A stretch of DNA of 64,000 nt from assembly GCF_949987535.1 (NCBI RefSeq), contig NC_080082.1, forward strand, positions 47,902,374-47,966,373. Reading direction: 5' to 3'. Positions 1 to 13,000 of the stretch are shown in pieces (position 1 is the stretch's first letter; each line of letters starts with the position of its first letter). The notes beneath the pieces are model-generated. The model ran no database searches. It was given only the letters and a program-made list of their open reading frames with translations, and was not told the DNA's origin. The translations under genes were made by a program, and so were the position numbers. The stretch comes from Balaenoptera acutorostrata (taxonomy: Eukaryota; Chordata; Mammalia; Artiodactyla; Balaenopteridae).

Positions 1-485
1 ACATTTTATTTCCTTTACAGCACTTACCCAAAATCACAACCACTTATTGCTTATTTAGTGCCAGCTTTGTGGGGGCAGGGACCTTATCTGTCTAATTCCA
101 GCTGTAGCTCCAACACCTGAGAAGGGCCTGGCACACAGTTGATGCCCAATCAATATTTGTTGAATGAATAAACACATACTGTTCTAGAGGGAAGCGTCCA
201 AGGTACATAATTGAATGCAGCAAGCACAGAAGAGTGCGTATGCCACAATTCCTCCGACTTGGGAAAACAAAGGGATGTAACTGTGCACATGGACTTGCAC
301 AGGCTCAGTCGCTTCCCAAGATCTCACAGGAAACAGCTAACACTGTCTCGGACATGCGGAGAGCATCTTCCACACATCATCTCAAGCCCTTCTGTATCAA
401 TTCAGTATTTTTTTTAACCATGAGTATGTACTACTTTTGCAATTGAAAAGAATTTAACCAGAAAAATAAATCAATTGGTTCTTTT
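1..485. other. RHPN2 intron 14 (left part)
   Basis: No gene is seen. 75-180 looks like an ancient repeat end (GAAGGGCCTGGCACACAG, TATTTGTTGAATGAATAAA). I see no trace of the last RHPN2 exon here. Confidence 0.5.
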
Positions 486-493
486 ATCCATAG

Positions 494-718
494 CAGGGGT
501 CCCAACCCCTGGGCCGTGGACCGGTACCAGTCCACAGCCTGTTAGGAACCAGGTCGCACCGCAGGAGGTGAGTGGCAGGAGAGCGAGCAAAGCTCCATCT
601 GCAGCTCCCCATCGCTGGCGTTACCGCCTGAACCATCCCCCCCGCCCCACCCCGCATCCGTGGAAAAAGTGTCTTCCGCAAAACCGGTCCCTGGTGCCAA
701 AAAGGCTGGGGACTGCTG
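494..718. mobile_element. Short hAT-type DNA transposon (non-autonomous)
   Basis: The ends are imperfect inverted repeats (CAGGGGTCCCAACCCC at the left, GGCTGGGGACTGCTG at the right), enclosing GC-rich sequence with no coding capacity. Eight-base duplications flank it: ATCCATAG at 486-493 and ATCTATAG at 719-726, one mismatch. Eight-base duplications are the hallmark of hAT elements. It lies in RHPN2 intron 14. Confidence 0.75.
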
Positions 719-928
719 ATCTATAGGATTAAAAAAAAAAAGCTTTCCAGTGATCTCTCTGACCCAAGTTGAGCACGTCCCAGTGACGACGAGCTTAGGA
801 GTTCAGTCATTTGTGGCACGTTACAAATGCAGGCAGGAGGCAGGGGTCCGGATAAAGACCTCTGGGGCTGGGCTCACACTGACTTCACTCCACGTCGCTA
901 TTTGCTGCCAGGGGGCATCAGCACTCAC

Positions 929-1084
929 CATGGACGACGTGGCATCCAGGAGGCTCACGACCTTCATTTCAATGTCGTTCTGGCCAAAGCTCTTCAGCAG
1001 CTTTATAACCTCACTCACAGTCAGCCACTTACAATCCACGTCTTGAATGGAAACAATATAATCCCCCTCCTTGGCTCCTGCCAC
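929..1084 (-). CDS. RHPN2: RHPN2 coding exon 14 (second half of PDZ domain)
   Basis: Encodes residues 549-600 in 52 whole codons. It starts [20 protein letters not shown] and ends LLDATSSM before a GTGAGT donor. It completes the PDZ fold. I looked for the following C-terminal exon in 1-928 and did not find it. Confidence 0.95.
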
Positions 1085-4000
1085 CTATGAAAGTATGATT
1101 TAAATAAAGGTCAATGTTCTGTTCATTCAGATCCCTAAAGCAGTTCCCAAGTTCATTAATAAAATAGTTATCTGCACAAGTTTGCTTCAAGAAGGCAAAA
1201 ATTAATCCTTTTCTCTTTGGGCAAGAAAGGTATGAGAGGCCTTTCACATAAAGCAAGGCCTTTTACAGAGAGGAACCCTAAATTGAATCACCCACATACA
1301 TTTGTTTGGGCAGCTCTCTTTATATTTTACCAGTTTCACTGTCTGCAAAGATGCCAGTGAGTTTTGCTCCCAATTTAGAAGGGTCCACACTTACCGCAGC
1401 AGAGCAGTATGGATCCAGGAAGTGGACTTGAACTGGGGAGTTTCCTCTCAGGGTGAACCCCAAGTCTCCTTCTTCTGCAGTAAAGTGAATGCTTCGAGGA
1501 GGCGTCCATCTCTTATTAGCCGAAAACACAGATAAAGGGCCCTTTGGAATAGAGCATCATTAGCTGTAGGAGCTGAAGGCTGAATCAGGAACTTTTGAAA
1601 GCCAAAGGAAATGATGCCTTATTGTCCTTACAGATTTCATTCGGCCCTGCTCCGAGACTAATGATACCATCTGGGATAATATGTGCTACAAAGTCATACA
1701 GGAATGTTAATTGCCATTTTCTCTAAAAGATCCAATATATTTAAGATAAAATTATCTTTTAAAAATTATCTTAATTTAAATCATCTTATATAACATCTCT
1801 AATTAAAAATCAAAAACATCTAAAAGTAGCCTTTTACATACTTGCAACTTATAAAAAAGCTTTCCCCTCAAGTCATTATGAAATAAATGTTCAACATACC
1901 AGCTTCTGGAAGAAGTCCGTTACTGTCACCTTGGAGAACTGTGGCGGTATAATTTCAACCTCTCGCTCAGTTTTAGCTGGAAAAGAAGATTAAAAGTAAA
2001 AGCATAAATGTTTCTGTAATTGAAAGTTATCCTGGAAAACTCAGGGCTAACTCCATTTGGGAGTCATAGCTCTACTATGAGCTATATCCCACTCTGGGGC
2101 TGGGACAGAGTAGTGACAATAAGACAAATTCCCTGCCTTCGAGGAGCTTATTTGTATTCTAGGGGACATCCTCTGGTATTCATAAAATCCTACTGAGAAG
2201 TAACCTACGTTTCAGGTGTGGCTGTTATGGAAAATACCATGCTTTCAGCACAGTTTCGGGCGAGATGTGCTTCCTCTCTTCAGTATTAATGTGTGATGCG
2301 AGGATTTCACAGTGAGAAGTGCGTTTGCCAAATCTCCACTATCATATTCATGGCAGGCTCAAGCCAACCCTTCCCATGAGGCTAGTCAGTGTCTAACAAA
2401 GGATCCCAGTGCAGGCTAAGTATACATGAACAACAGTATAAAAAGAAAATATGGGGAAGAAGACCGGCACTGCCAAGAAGACTGACACACCTTTGTATTC
2501 ACGGGACGGCCCTGTGGTTTCTTACAGACGAGCTGCTTCACACAGCATTGGGCTCAGACAGGTTACTCATCCACTGCAAGAGTGGTGCCACCACCCCCAG
2601 ACAGCCTCGCCAGGAGCTGTGCATCTCCCTCCCTCTGTGGAGGTTGTCTCCACTGTGTGGACAAGGGGGCCAGGGAAGTGGCCTGTGTCCATGAAGGAGA
2701 ATCCCTGAGCGCCACTCCTGTTTCCACCAACCAGCTTGGTCACCTGGAACAAAGACTTTGATCTCTCTAAGCCTCCACTGCCTCATCTTTAAGATGAGGG
2801 TGATACTAGTATCACCCTCATAGTACTGGAGAGCGAGATCTCACTTACATGTGGAATCTGAAACGGCCAAACTCTTCAAATCTATTTACGATAAAAACCC
2901 TCAATGAAGGGGGTATAGAGGGGACAAATCTCAACATAATAAAGGCCATATACGACAAGCCTTGAAAACTTTTCCTCTAAGATCAGGAACAAGACAAGGA
3001 TGCCCGCTCTTACCATTTTTATTCATCATAGTATTGGAAGTCCTAGTCATAGCAATTAGTCAAGAAAAAGAAGTTAAGGCATCCAAATCAATAGTAAAAC
3101 TGACACTATTTGCAGATGACATAATCCTACTTACAGAGAACCCTACAGACTTCACCAAAAGACTGTTAGAACTAATGAATGAATTCAGTAAAGCTGCAGG
3201 ATAAAAAATCAATATACAGAAATCCATGGCATTTCTATACACTAATAACAAACTATCAGAAAGAGAAATTAAGACAATCCAATTTACAATTGCATCAAAA
3301 ATAATAAAACACCTAGGAATAAATTTACCCAAGAAAGTGAAAGACCTCTACACTGAAAACTATAGGACATTCATGAAGGAAATTGAAGAAGACACAAATA
3401 AATGGAAAGATAATTCCATGTTTGTGGATTGGAAAAATTAATATTGTTAAAATGGCCATCATACCCAAAGCAATCTACTGATTCGATGCAATCCCTATCA
3501 AAAATCCAATGGCATATTTCACAAAACTAGAACAAATAATTCTAAAATTTGTATGGAACAACAAAAGATCCCGAATAGCCAAAACAATCTTGAGAAAGAA
3601 GAACAAAGCTGGAGGTATCATGCTCCCTGATTTCAACTATACTATGAAGCTACAGTAATCAAAACAGTATGGAAAGGGCACAAAAACAGACACACAGATC
3701 AATGGAACAGACCTGAGAACCCAGAAATAAACCCACACATAGATGAACAATTAATTTATGACCAAGAAGCAAAGAACAGACAATGGAAAAAGGATGGTCT
3801 CTTCAATAAATGGTGCTGGGAAAACTAAACAGCCACATGCAAAACAATGAAACTAGATCACTATCTTACACCATACATAAAAATTAACTCAACATGGAGT
3901 AAAGACTTGAATGTAAGACCTAAAACCATATAATTCCTAGAAGAAAACATAGGCGGAAACCTCAGTGACATTGTTCTTACTGATATTTTGGGGGATCTGA

Positions 4001-7000
4001 CTCCAAAGGCAAGGGAAACAAAAGCAAAAACAAACAAATGGGACTACATCAAACTAAAAAGCTTCTGCACAGTGATGGGAGCTATCATCAGAATGAAAAG
4101 GCAATTTACTGAATGGGAGAAGACAGTTGCAAATTATATATGTGATAAGGAGTTACTATCCAAAGTATATAAAGAACACATACAACTCAACAACAAAAAA
4201 ACAAACAACTCAATTAAAAAATGGGCAGAGGGTCTGAATAGGCATTTTTCCAAGAAAGACATACAGATGGCCAACAGGCACATAAAACACCACTAATTAT
4301 TAGGAAAATGTAAATCAAAACTACAATGAGATATCACCTCATTGGCTATTATAATTGGCTATTATCAAAAAGACAAGAAATAACAAATGTTGGAGAGGAT
4401 GTGGAAAAAAGGGAACCCTCGTACACTGTGGGTGGGACTGTAAATTGGTGCAGCCACTATGGAAAAACAGTATGGAGATTCCTCAAAAAGGTAAGCATAG
4501 TTCATATGACCCAGCTATTCCACTTCCAGGTATTTATCTGAACAACATGAAACACTAATTCTAAAAGGTATATGCACCCCTATGTTCATTGCAGCATTGT
4601 TAGCAATAGCCAAGATATGGAAACAACCTAAGTGTCCACAGACGGATGAACAGGTAAAGAAGATGTGGTATATATATACAATGGAATACTACTTAGACAA
4701 AAAAAAAAAAAAAAAAAAAGAATGAAATCCTGTGACTTGCAACTAAATGGATGGACCTTGAGGATATTATGTTAAGTGAAATAAGTCAGATAGAGGAAAA
4801 AAAAACACCATATGATTGGAATCTTAAAAAATCCCCAAAAACAAATGAACAAACAAAACAAAAACAAACTCATAGATACAGAGAACAGATTTGTGGTTAC
4901 CAGAGAGGTTTGGCGGGGAGGGATGGGCAAAATGGGTGAAGAGGGTCAACTCTACAGTGATGGATGGTTACTAGACTTGTGGCGGTGATCACTCTGTAGT
5001 GTATACAGCTGTTGAATTATAATGCTGTACACCTGAAACTCATACAATAAAAAATAATAAATAAATAAATAAAGGCAAACTCATAGAAGCAAAGAGCAGA
5101 ATGGCGGGTGCCGGGGGCAGTGGGGGGTGGGTGCTGTGAGGAAACGTTGGTGAAAGGGTATAGAGTTTCAGTTATGCAGGATGAGTAAGTTCTAGAGGTC
5201 TAACACAGTACGGTGACTATAACAACACTATATTGTATACTTGAGGGTAGATCATAAGTGTTCTCACCACACACACACTCACACACAGACACGATGAACT
5301 AGATTTTGAAGAAATTTTCACTGCCAAAGTAAAAACTTTTCCCTGCATCCCCTGGATCCACTGTATCAGTGAAAATTTTACTTCTTGTTTCGTAATAAAA
5401 ATAATTTTTGTCTGGGGAAAAAAAAAAAAAGAAAGAAAACGGAGAAAACAGGGTAAAGATCAAGCCTTGGAGCAAGAATAAGGATGCAGGTGGCTTTCAA
5501 ACTATGGAGCCGGAGGTAAAAGACAGATAGCAAAGCGCAGTTTTCCAGAACACAGGTGGCATGTGGGTGGGTATGGAGCGTAGGGAAAACGTCGAGGCGA
5601 AAGGCAGTTCTTGGGGTCTCCTGACTAGCGGTGGTGGCTGGAACCCCAGGGGAGGTCGTGAGACTTTAAGGAATCTAGAGGAAGCAAACCAGGGAGAGGA
5701 GACCCTCGAGAATGACAGGAGGGGAGGTGGGTTTGGGCAAGACAGTCAGCAAATAGGGTGGAGAGGAAAGTGAGGGCAGAAAGAACCAAGGTGGCAGGGC
5801 CCTGACGCCATAGGTGGCGTGTTGAGGGGCAGGAGGGGGTCAGCTGCCACCAAGGGGTCCACGAGGACGAAGACCATAAAGAAGGCCCTGGGATCTGGGA
5901 ATGAGGAGGTGAGGACACCAGGGCAAGAGCAGCACGTGGCCCTGTCCCAGTGCCCGGCACACAGCGAGGGTTTGCCCGGCCCCTGCAGGATGAGCGCCCG
6001 AGCGCCCCTGGCACACTCTGCACCTGGCACCGGCACCCAGGCCACTCACAGATGATGTCGGGAACGTCGATCAAGTTCAGCAGGTCATAGTCCTCACGGA
6101 GCTGAGTGTACTTGAGCCGGGACCGCTGGTGCGCCGCAGACAGCACCTCCTGCAGCACCTCGATGTTCCGGAGCTTCTTGCACAGGCTGGCCTCCCTCAC
6201 GGACTCCTCGTGATGGGTAACGGCTCGGCACAGATGGGACTTGCCTGCCCGCAGAAAATCAAGACCACAGGACACATGTCGTAAACTGCAATGTGAGTAC
6301 CTCAAGGAGAGCCCGAGTGCCCAAGGATTCGCCCAGAAAGGTGGACGTTCTCTTTTCTGAAGGATCTGCCTGGATGGCTTCAGTCCCTCTTAAATGTGTG
6401 TACAATACGCTCACTTGTGTCTATAAAACTTTCATTCAGCAAACATTTACCGAACATTCTAGGCATTAGAGATAAAGCAGTGAACAAAAACTCGCCTCTG
6501 CATTCATGGAGTTTACATGCTAGTGGTTGAAGACAGATAATTAACAAGCAAAGAAATATATAATGGGTTGTGTGGCTATAAGGTTCTGGAGAAAAATAAA
6601 GCAGAAATAAAAATAGGCAGATGTAGCACGAGAAGATGGGGAATGGGGAGTTGCCCTTCTATTATGGGTGATCAGAAAAGGCCTTTTATTTTATTTATTT
6701 ATTTTTTATTCATTTTTACCAAGAACTTTATTGAACAACTTATTCACCCTTTTGTTCCACTACCTTCTGCCATTTTTCAGGCAACTTCATAATTCCATCT
6801 TCCCAAAACTTTTTATCTTTTTGAGCAAAGAACTGTTCCAGGTGCCTTTTACAGTCTTCCAGGGAATTGAAAATTTTTCCATTAAGAGAATTTTGTAAAG
6901 ACTGAAATAAATGGAAATCCGAAGGTGCAATGTCTAGTGAATATGGCGGATGAATCAGAACTTCCCAGCCAAGCTGTAACAGTTTTTGCCTGGTCATCAA

Positions 7001-10000
7001 AGAAACATGCGGTCTTGCATTCTCCTGATGGAAGATTATGCATTTTCTGTTGACTAATTCCGGATGCTTTTCATCCAGTGCCACTTTCAGTTGGTCTAAT
7101 TGGGAGCAGTACTTGGAATTAATCATTTGGTAGAAAAGGCCTTTTAGAAGGTAACTTTTAAGCAGAGCCCTGAAGGAAGTGAGGGAGCAGTCAAGAGGAT
7201 ATCTGACAGAAGAGCGCTCCTAGAAGAACAGCAGCAAGTGCAAAGGTCCTGGGGCAGGAGCATGCCTACATGTTTAAGGACAACAAGGAACTTGGGAGTT
7301 TGGTTGGAGGGAGTGAGGGCTGGAGAGAAGGGTAGGGAATGAGGCCAGAGAGGAACAGGGGCCTGACCATGTCCAGCCTCACAAGTGCAGGTGAGGAATT
7401 CTGCTCCACCTCTGGGTGAGATGGGACCACGAGGGCTCCCTGGTAAAAAGCTGGGCAAGCTGTGTGACCTCTCTGGGCCTCTGTTTCCTCAGATGAAAAA
7501 TGGGGAATCATACCATATGTATCTCACAGGGTTGTGTGAGGTTTAAGCAAGTCAATGTCTGTTAAGTAAGCACTACGTAAGCTTGGACCAGGGTGGTAGG
7601 TAAGAAGTGGTCAGATTTGGGATATTTTTCTAGGTAGAGCCAACGGGATTTGCTAATCAAATGCGGGGATGAGAAAGAAAGATGAGGGCGGAGAGTGCGT
7701 CCAAGGTTTCTGGCCTGCACACCTAGAAGGATGGAGCTGCCATCCTTGAGATGGGGAAAGTGCATGTGTGGGGTGGGGGGACAAGTTTGGGTGGAGGAAG
7801 AATTCAGGTTTGGACATGGAAAGCGATACTCACTCTGAGACCTGTTAGAGACCAAACTAGGACAATTCATTACCAGTTCTTAGGTGTGGCCTAAGAAATG
7901 TGTTCCTTCCAGATTAGCATGACCAAGGGCCATCCCCTGGACCACTAGGGTGTTGGAAGATTGCCAAAGCTCTGGCTCCATCGTGGGAGCCCTGGTCCCT
8001 CGCAGAACCTGTGAGAACACAGCTCTGGAAGCCCGTTGAGGCCAGAGGACTATGCCTCCCGGTTTCTGAATCCAGAGTGGCCACGATGACTCGGGAAGCC
8101 CTACTCTCCGGGCCCTGCCCTGGGGACCTGTCTGGAGTTGCTGGTGAGCGGGAGTGTCAGGTGGGGCACAGGGAGGGAGGGAGCAGGAGAGCCAGCACAC
8201 ACCCAGCTGCTGGCGCTGGTGAACGTTTTTCAGCGTGGCCAAGGGCGTCATCCCCTCTGGCATGTGGTCATAGAGCTGGGACAGGCATTTCTCCTGGTGG
8301 TCCTCATCTGTGCCAGGCTTCACTGCAACAAGAACCACAGGATAAATCCCTTCTTGTGGCTGATGGTACCGCAGACCCACTGAGAGATCCCTCTTTCAAC
8401 CACATCCCCAGGTTCCCTTCTCCAGCTTTACAAGGCACTTGGGATAATAGGTCTCCTTTCCACCCCTGGACATACCCAGGCAATCCAGCCCAAGGTCTCT
8501 GTGCAGGGGGCCCGGCACACTCTAGGGGCTCATGATTTGGCTCCAAGCCCCTGCTCTCTACCTGCTCCCCATCACCCATCTCGTGAACCTCCAAGCACAG
8601 CCCCACCTCAAACCTCTGGGGGCCTCCATGCCTGCACCCTCCCTGGCATGTGTCCCCTCCTGACCTCACCAAACCACCCACTGCCACCTCAACACTTCCA
8701 GCCTCTGTTCCAGGGGTCACTCAGATCCTGTTCTCACTCTAGCTGTCCTTTGCCTCCTCGTTCAGCTGGAAAAGTCCTCCTCAGAGTCCCAAGTCTAACT
8801 CGAATGGCACTGCCTCTGAGGAACCATCCATGACTACACCAAGGACTCCAACTGCTGCCTCATTTGTGTTCCTACCACAGTGACTGAAGCGCTGTATTTC
8901 GGCTGGTTTGCATGACTTCTCCTGCCTAATAAACCATATAATAATACTAGCAGGAGCAGCTGACACTTCCAGAGAGCCCACCGTATACAAGGCACTATTT
9001 AGCTTTGCATAGAGGCATTTAGTTTTCACAACAGCCTGTGAGATAGGTTCTCTTCATGTCCCCATTTTACAGATGAGAAAACTGAGGCACAGAGCAGGTA
9101 AGTAACTTGCCCAAGATCACCCAGCTAGTAAATGACAGAGCTGAGATATGAACCCAGGCAGTCTTGGCCCCAGAGGTTATCCTTTTCGTTACTCAGAGGG
9201 CTGCCTTTATTAGCACCAATTGCAACAGAAGTCCCACCCAAACTCAGATCAGAGCCAAGACTACAGGGAGGAGAGTGAGGCACTCACTGCAGGCTGAATA
9301 TTTAAGGGGGTGCCCCAAACTCAGCCATCAAGATATATATGATATTTTAATACAATTTTCTAAATATCAAAATTAATACAAAAATATTCATGATAAACAA
9401 CCGATCAAAATTTTTTTTTATTTCAGGTTCCCATGTGGCTCAGTACGGCACCGTTATTGCTCTGCGTCCTTATTTAAAATTTTAATCACCAAGGATTTTT
9501 TTGCCTTAGTTTTGATTCATTTACAATTATAATGTTAAAATATTATCTCAATTACTGAGTTTATCCCCTTAGATTTCGTGCCTGAGGCGAGTGCCTCCCT
9601 GGTCTAGTCCTGGCCCTAGATTCCAGGTGAAACATCATCTCCATGAAGCTGTCTGTTCCATCCCAGGCAGAAGGAACGCTACCCCTCTTCCTCCCACAGG
9701 AAGGAACCACATAACCCCTAATCCCACCCCGTTGCCTGGGCCAACATGTAATCCCCACCCTGTGCCCCCAGGCTGTGAGCTTCTCCCAGGCAGGCAGACA
9801 GCTCTCACTCAGCTCAGAATCACCCAGAGGCAGCAAAACCACAACACTGACCAAACCCCAGAGCCTCGAGATGCCAAGCCTTACACCGGTGGTCGATGAG
9901 GAGGGTGGCTGTGAAGTAGTGGGCCAGGGCTTCGTAGTGGTGGGCCTTCACGCAGGCCAAGCTGGCCCAGGAGTATGGGATGTTCTCCTTCACTGGCTCC

Positions 10001-13000
10001 TGGTTCATGGCCGTGTGCAGCTGCCGATAGACCTCTCCCACCTAAAACGGAAAAAATGTTGGGAACGAGGAGGCTGGCACAGGGGCCCTCACGTAGCCGG
10101 GCTGCAGAAAAAGAGTCCTTTCTTCTAGGCAGCGGCCCCTGCCAGAGGTCGCTCCAGAATCTGGGAGCAACTCCAAGGTCTCCTAGCGCTGTCAGTGTCA
10201 GAGTTAACAGGGAGATCAGGCCACTGTCATTATGCTGGTTTTTAGGCTAAGCTGCAGATGGAATCAGTGATCCGTATCTGAATCACCATTACTTGCCAGG
10301 AAAATGCAAGCCAGCACTCTGGCCAGCTTGGGCGGGCATGCTGCCCAGGTCACGGGCAAGCTGCCGTGGGAAGCCCCCGCTGCGTCCAGTGGGCCCACAC
10401 CAACGAATCCCACTCACTCCGAAAGTCACGGCAAACAGCAAGGCTTACCTTGGCAGCCTCCTGAGCCACCTTCACCAGCATGAAGAACTCGTTCTGGATC
10501 CCAGAAAGGCAGATTTTCTCAAACGTGCTTTCTTGGGCTTGCGCGAGCATCATTTTGACCAGCACACTGAGCATGGCGGGACTCATGTCGTAACTCGGAG
10601 TGTGAGTAAACGTCTCTTTCAGGTAGTTTAAAACCCCTACGATTGGAATTGTTTTGCACGTTAGTTGGGGATCATATTTATTTCACCATGCTGCTCAGGA
10701 GTATGGAAAATGACAGAAGCAAAAATATAAAACTGGTGTCCTGAAGCATCTTTGGAAAAATCTGATTCTCAATTACCATAAGATCCAGCAATTCTACTTC
10801 CTAGGTATAACCCCACAGAATTGAAAGCAGAGACTTAAATTGATATTTATACATGAATGCTCACGGCAGCATTATTCCCAATAACCAAAAGGCAGAAACA
10901 ACTCAAATGTCCATCCACAGACATGGGGTACACAAAATGTGGTATATACCTACCACGGAATATTTCAGCCTTAAAAAGGAAGGCAAGTCTGACACACGCT
11001 ACAACATGGATGAAGACATTACACTAAGTGAAATAGGTCCATCACAAGGACCAATGTCGTATGATTCCACTGGGTGAGATGAGGTATCTGGAACAGTCAA
11101 ATTCATAGAGACAAAAAGTAGAATGTTTCCCAGGGGCTGAGGGGAGGAAGGAATGGAGATTTAGTGTTTAATGGGACAGAGTTTCTGTTTGGGGTGATAA
11201 AAAAGTTCTGGAGATGGATAGTTGCACAACAATGTGACTGTACTTAATGCCAACGAAGAGTAATCCTAAAAATGGTTAAAATGGTAGTTTTGTTATGTAT
11301 GTTTTACCGTAGCTAGAAAACTTTTGTTTTGCAACTCTCTTCCAAAACATTTACGTCTGTATCAAGCAAAGAAACCAGCCTGCTCCCTGGCCATTCCTAT
11401 CTCACCTGGGACACTTGTGAGAAATTCCATATGTGACTAGACATTTGATGGAGGTGAAGGCAGAAGGCAGACAGAATGACGGAAGGGCTCTCTGGGGGGC
11501 ATGCTCACACTTAACCCCTGGGTCATTCATAAATTCCGGGCTTTCCCCCAGGACCTCAAGAAAGATCAACTCAGGCACTCCAGTGGAAATTTTCATGCTG
11601 TAGCCCTCAGCTGACTTTTTTATGTGTTAGAAAAGTGTCACAGCATTAAATGACAATCAACCTGGGGCTGAAAGAAAATCTCCGGCACAAATCCCATCTG
11701 ACTGGTTCTTCTGGTGTTGCTGCAAAGCATAAACTGCCCTGCAGAAGGAAGGCGACGGCTGCGGGCTGTCTGCTCCTTTCTGGGGTTCGCTCCTACTCTG
11801 TTCTCAAGCTTTGTTTTGTCCATATCTCTGGAATCTTAGAGACAGGTCACCAAGCATAGCTGCTTCAGAGTCCTCAGAGAGAAAGATGAGCCCAGAAAAG
11901 GATTTACAGTGAAAGAAGTCAACTCCCACATGGAATTTCACAGTGTCGTTTCCTCCCAAGGGATCACTCATTTTAACCAAGCAATTCCATGATCAGCCAA
12001 AATGGCAAAGCCACAGTTCTTCACGGCCTTGCAGAGCAAAGTGAGATACCCCAGAAGGTTTTCTGCCAGGGGTAACACCCCGAAACAGAGTGACAAGGAC
12101 CGGCACAGAAGGAAACTTGCTGTGGAGGCCTGCCCACTGCACCTCGCCTGGCAGCCCCCAGTCCTCTACAGGCTGGCACTAAGTGTCACTTGGTAGGGGG
12201 CCGAGAAGAGCAACCCTGGGTGAGTGAGCTTCTCAGAGTAAGCATAACAGAAAGGCAAGGGTAGTAATATGCACCAAACAGGCACGTCTGATGAAAGAGA
12301 AAAGAAAAAGCCTACATTCCCACCATTTGAGAAAACTTATTCTCTTCTTCGAAACTGTGTTCAAAGAAACAGTCCATTGACTGCCATCTGTGGGGCCACT
12401 CGTTTGGAAAAGATTAATCATTAACTACTGTGTACACGAGTCATATTCAGACAGAGACAGACAGGGTTTGAGCCAATAAGTGATTTTCTTGGTGGGAAGA
12501 TAACACCAGCTCTGGAAAACTGGCCTGGCCCTTTCAGGCCTGTGAGGCCAAGCGCGGGCCTGGGAAGGACCCACAAACCCCCTTCAGCTGGGGTACCAGG
12601 GCCACCTGGCAGGGCCAGGGCTCTATCCCGGCAGCCCTCGCAGAGACACACCTGCGGCTCTCTGAAAGGCATCCACTGCGCTCTGCAGCCCAGCTTCTGT
12701 CTGTCGATTGCACCGGGTCCCGATCTGTGTGTAGAGGGCTCCAATGTTAAACAGAATGCTGGCCTTCTCCAGCAGCAAGTTCTGTTGGCTAACCGGAACC
12801 CCCGTGAGGGAGTCATACCTATTTAAAAGAAACGTCTTTTGAGAATATGGATTCCTTGGCTAGTGAGTGCCACCTTTGGGTAAAAATGGACAAAACTTAT
12901 TTCTTGAATAAAACTCAAAGATGCACATGCAATGAGGTTTTATTTCCAAGCAAGACGATGGGCCTGATCATACTGGAAAAAAGACACCCACAAGCGCAAA

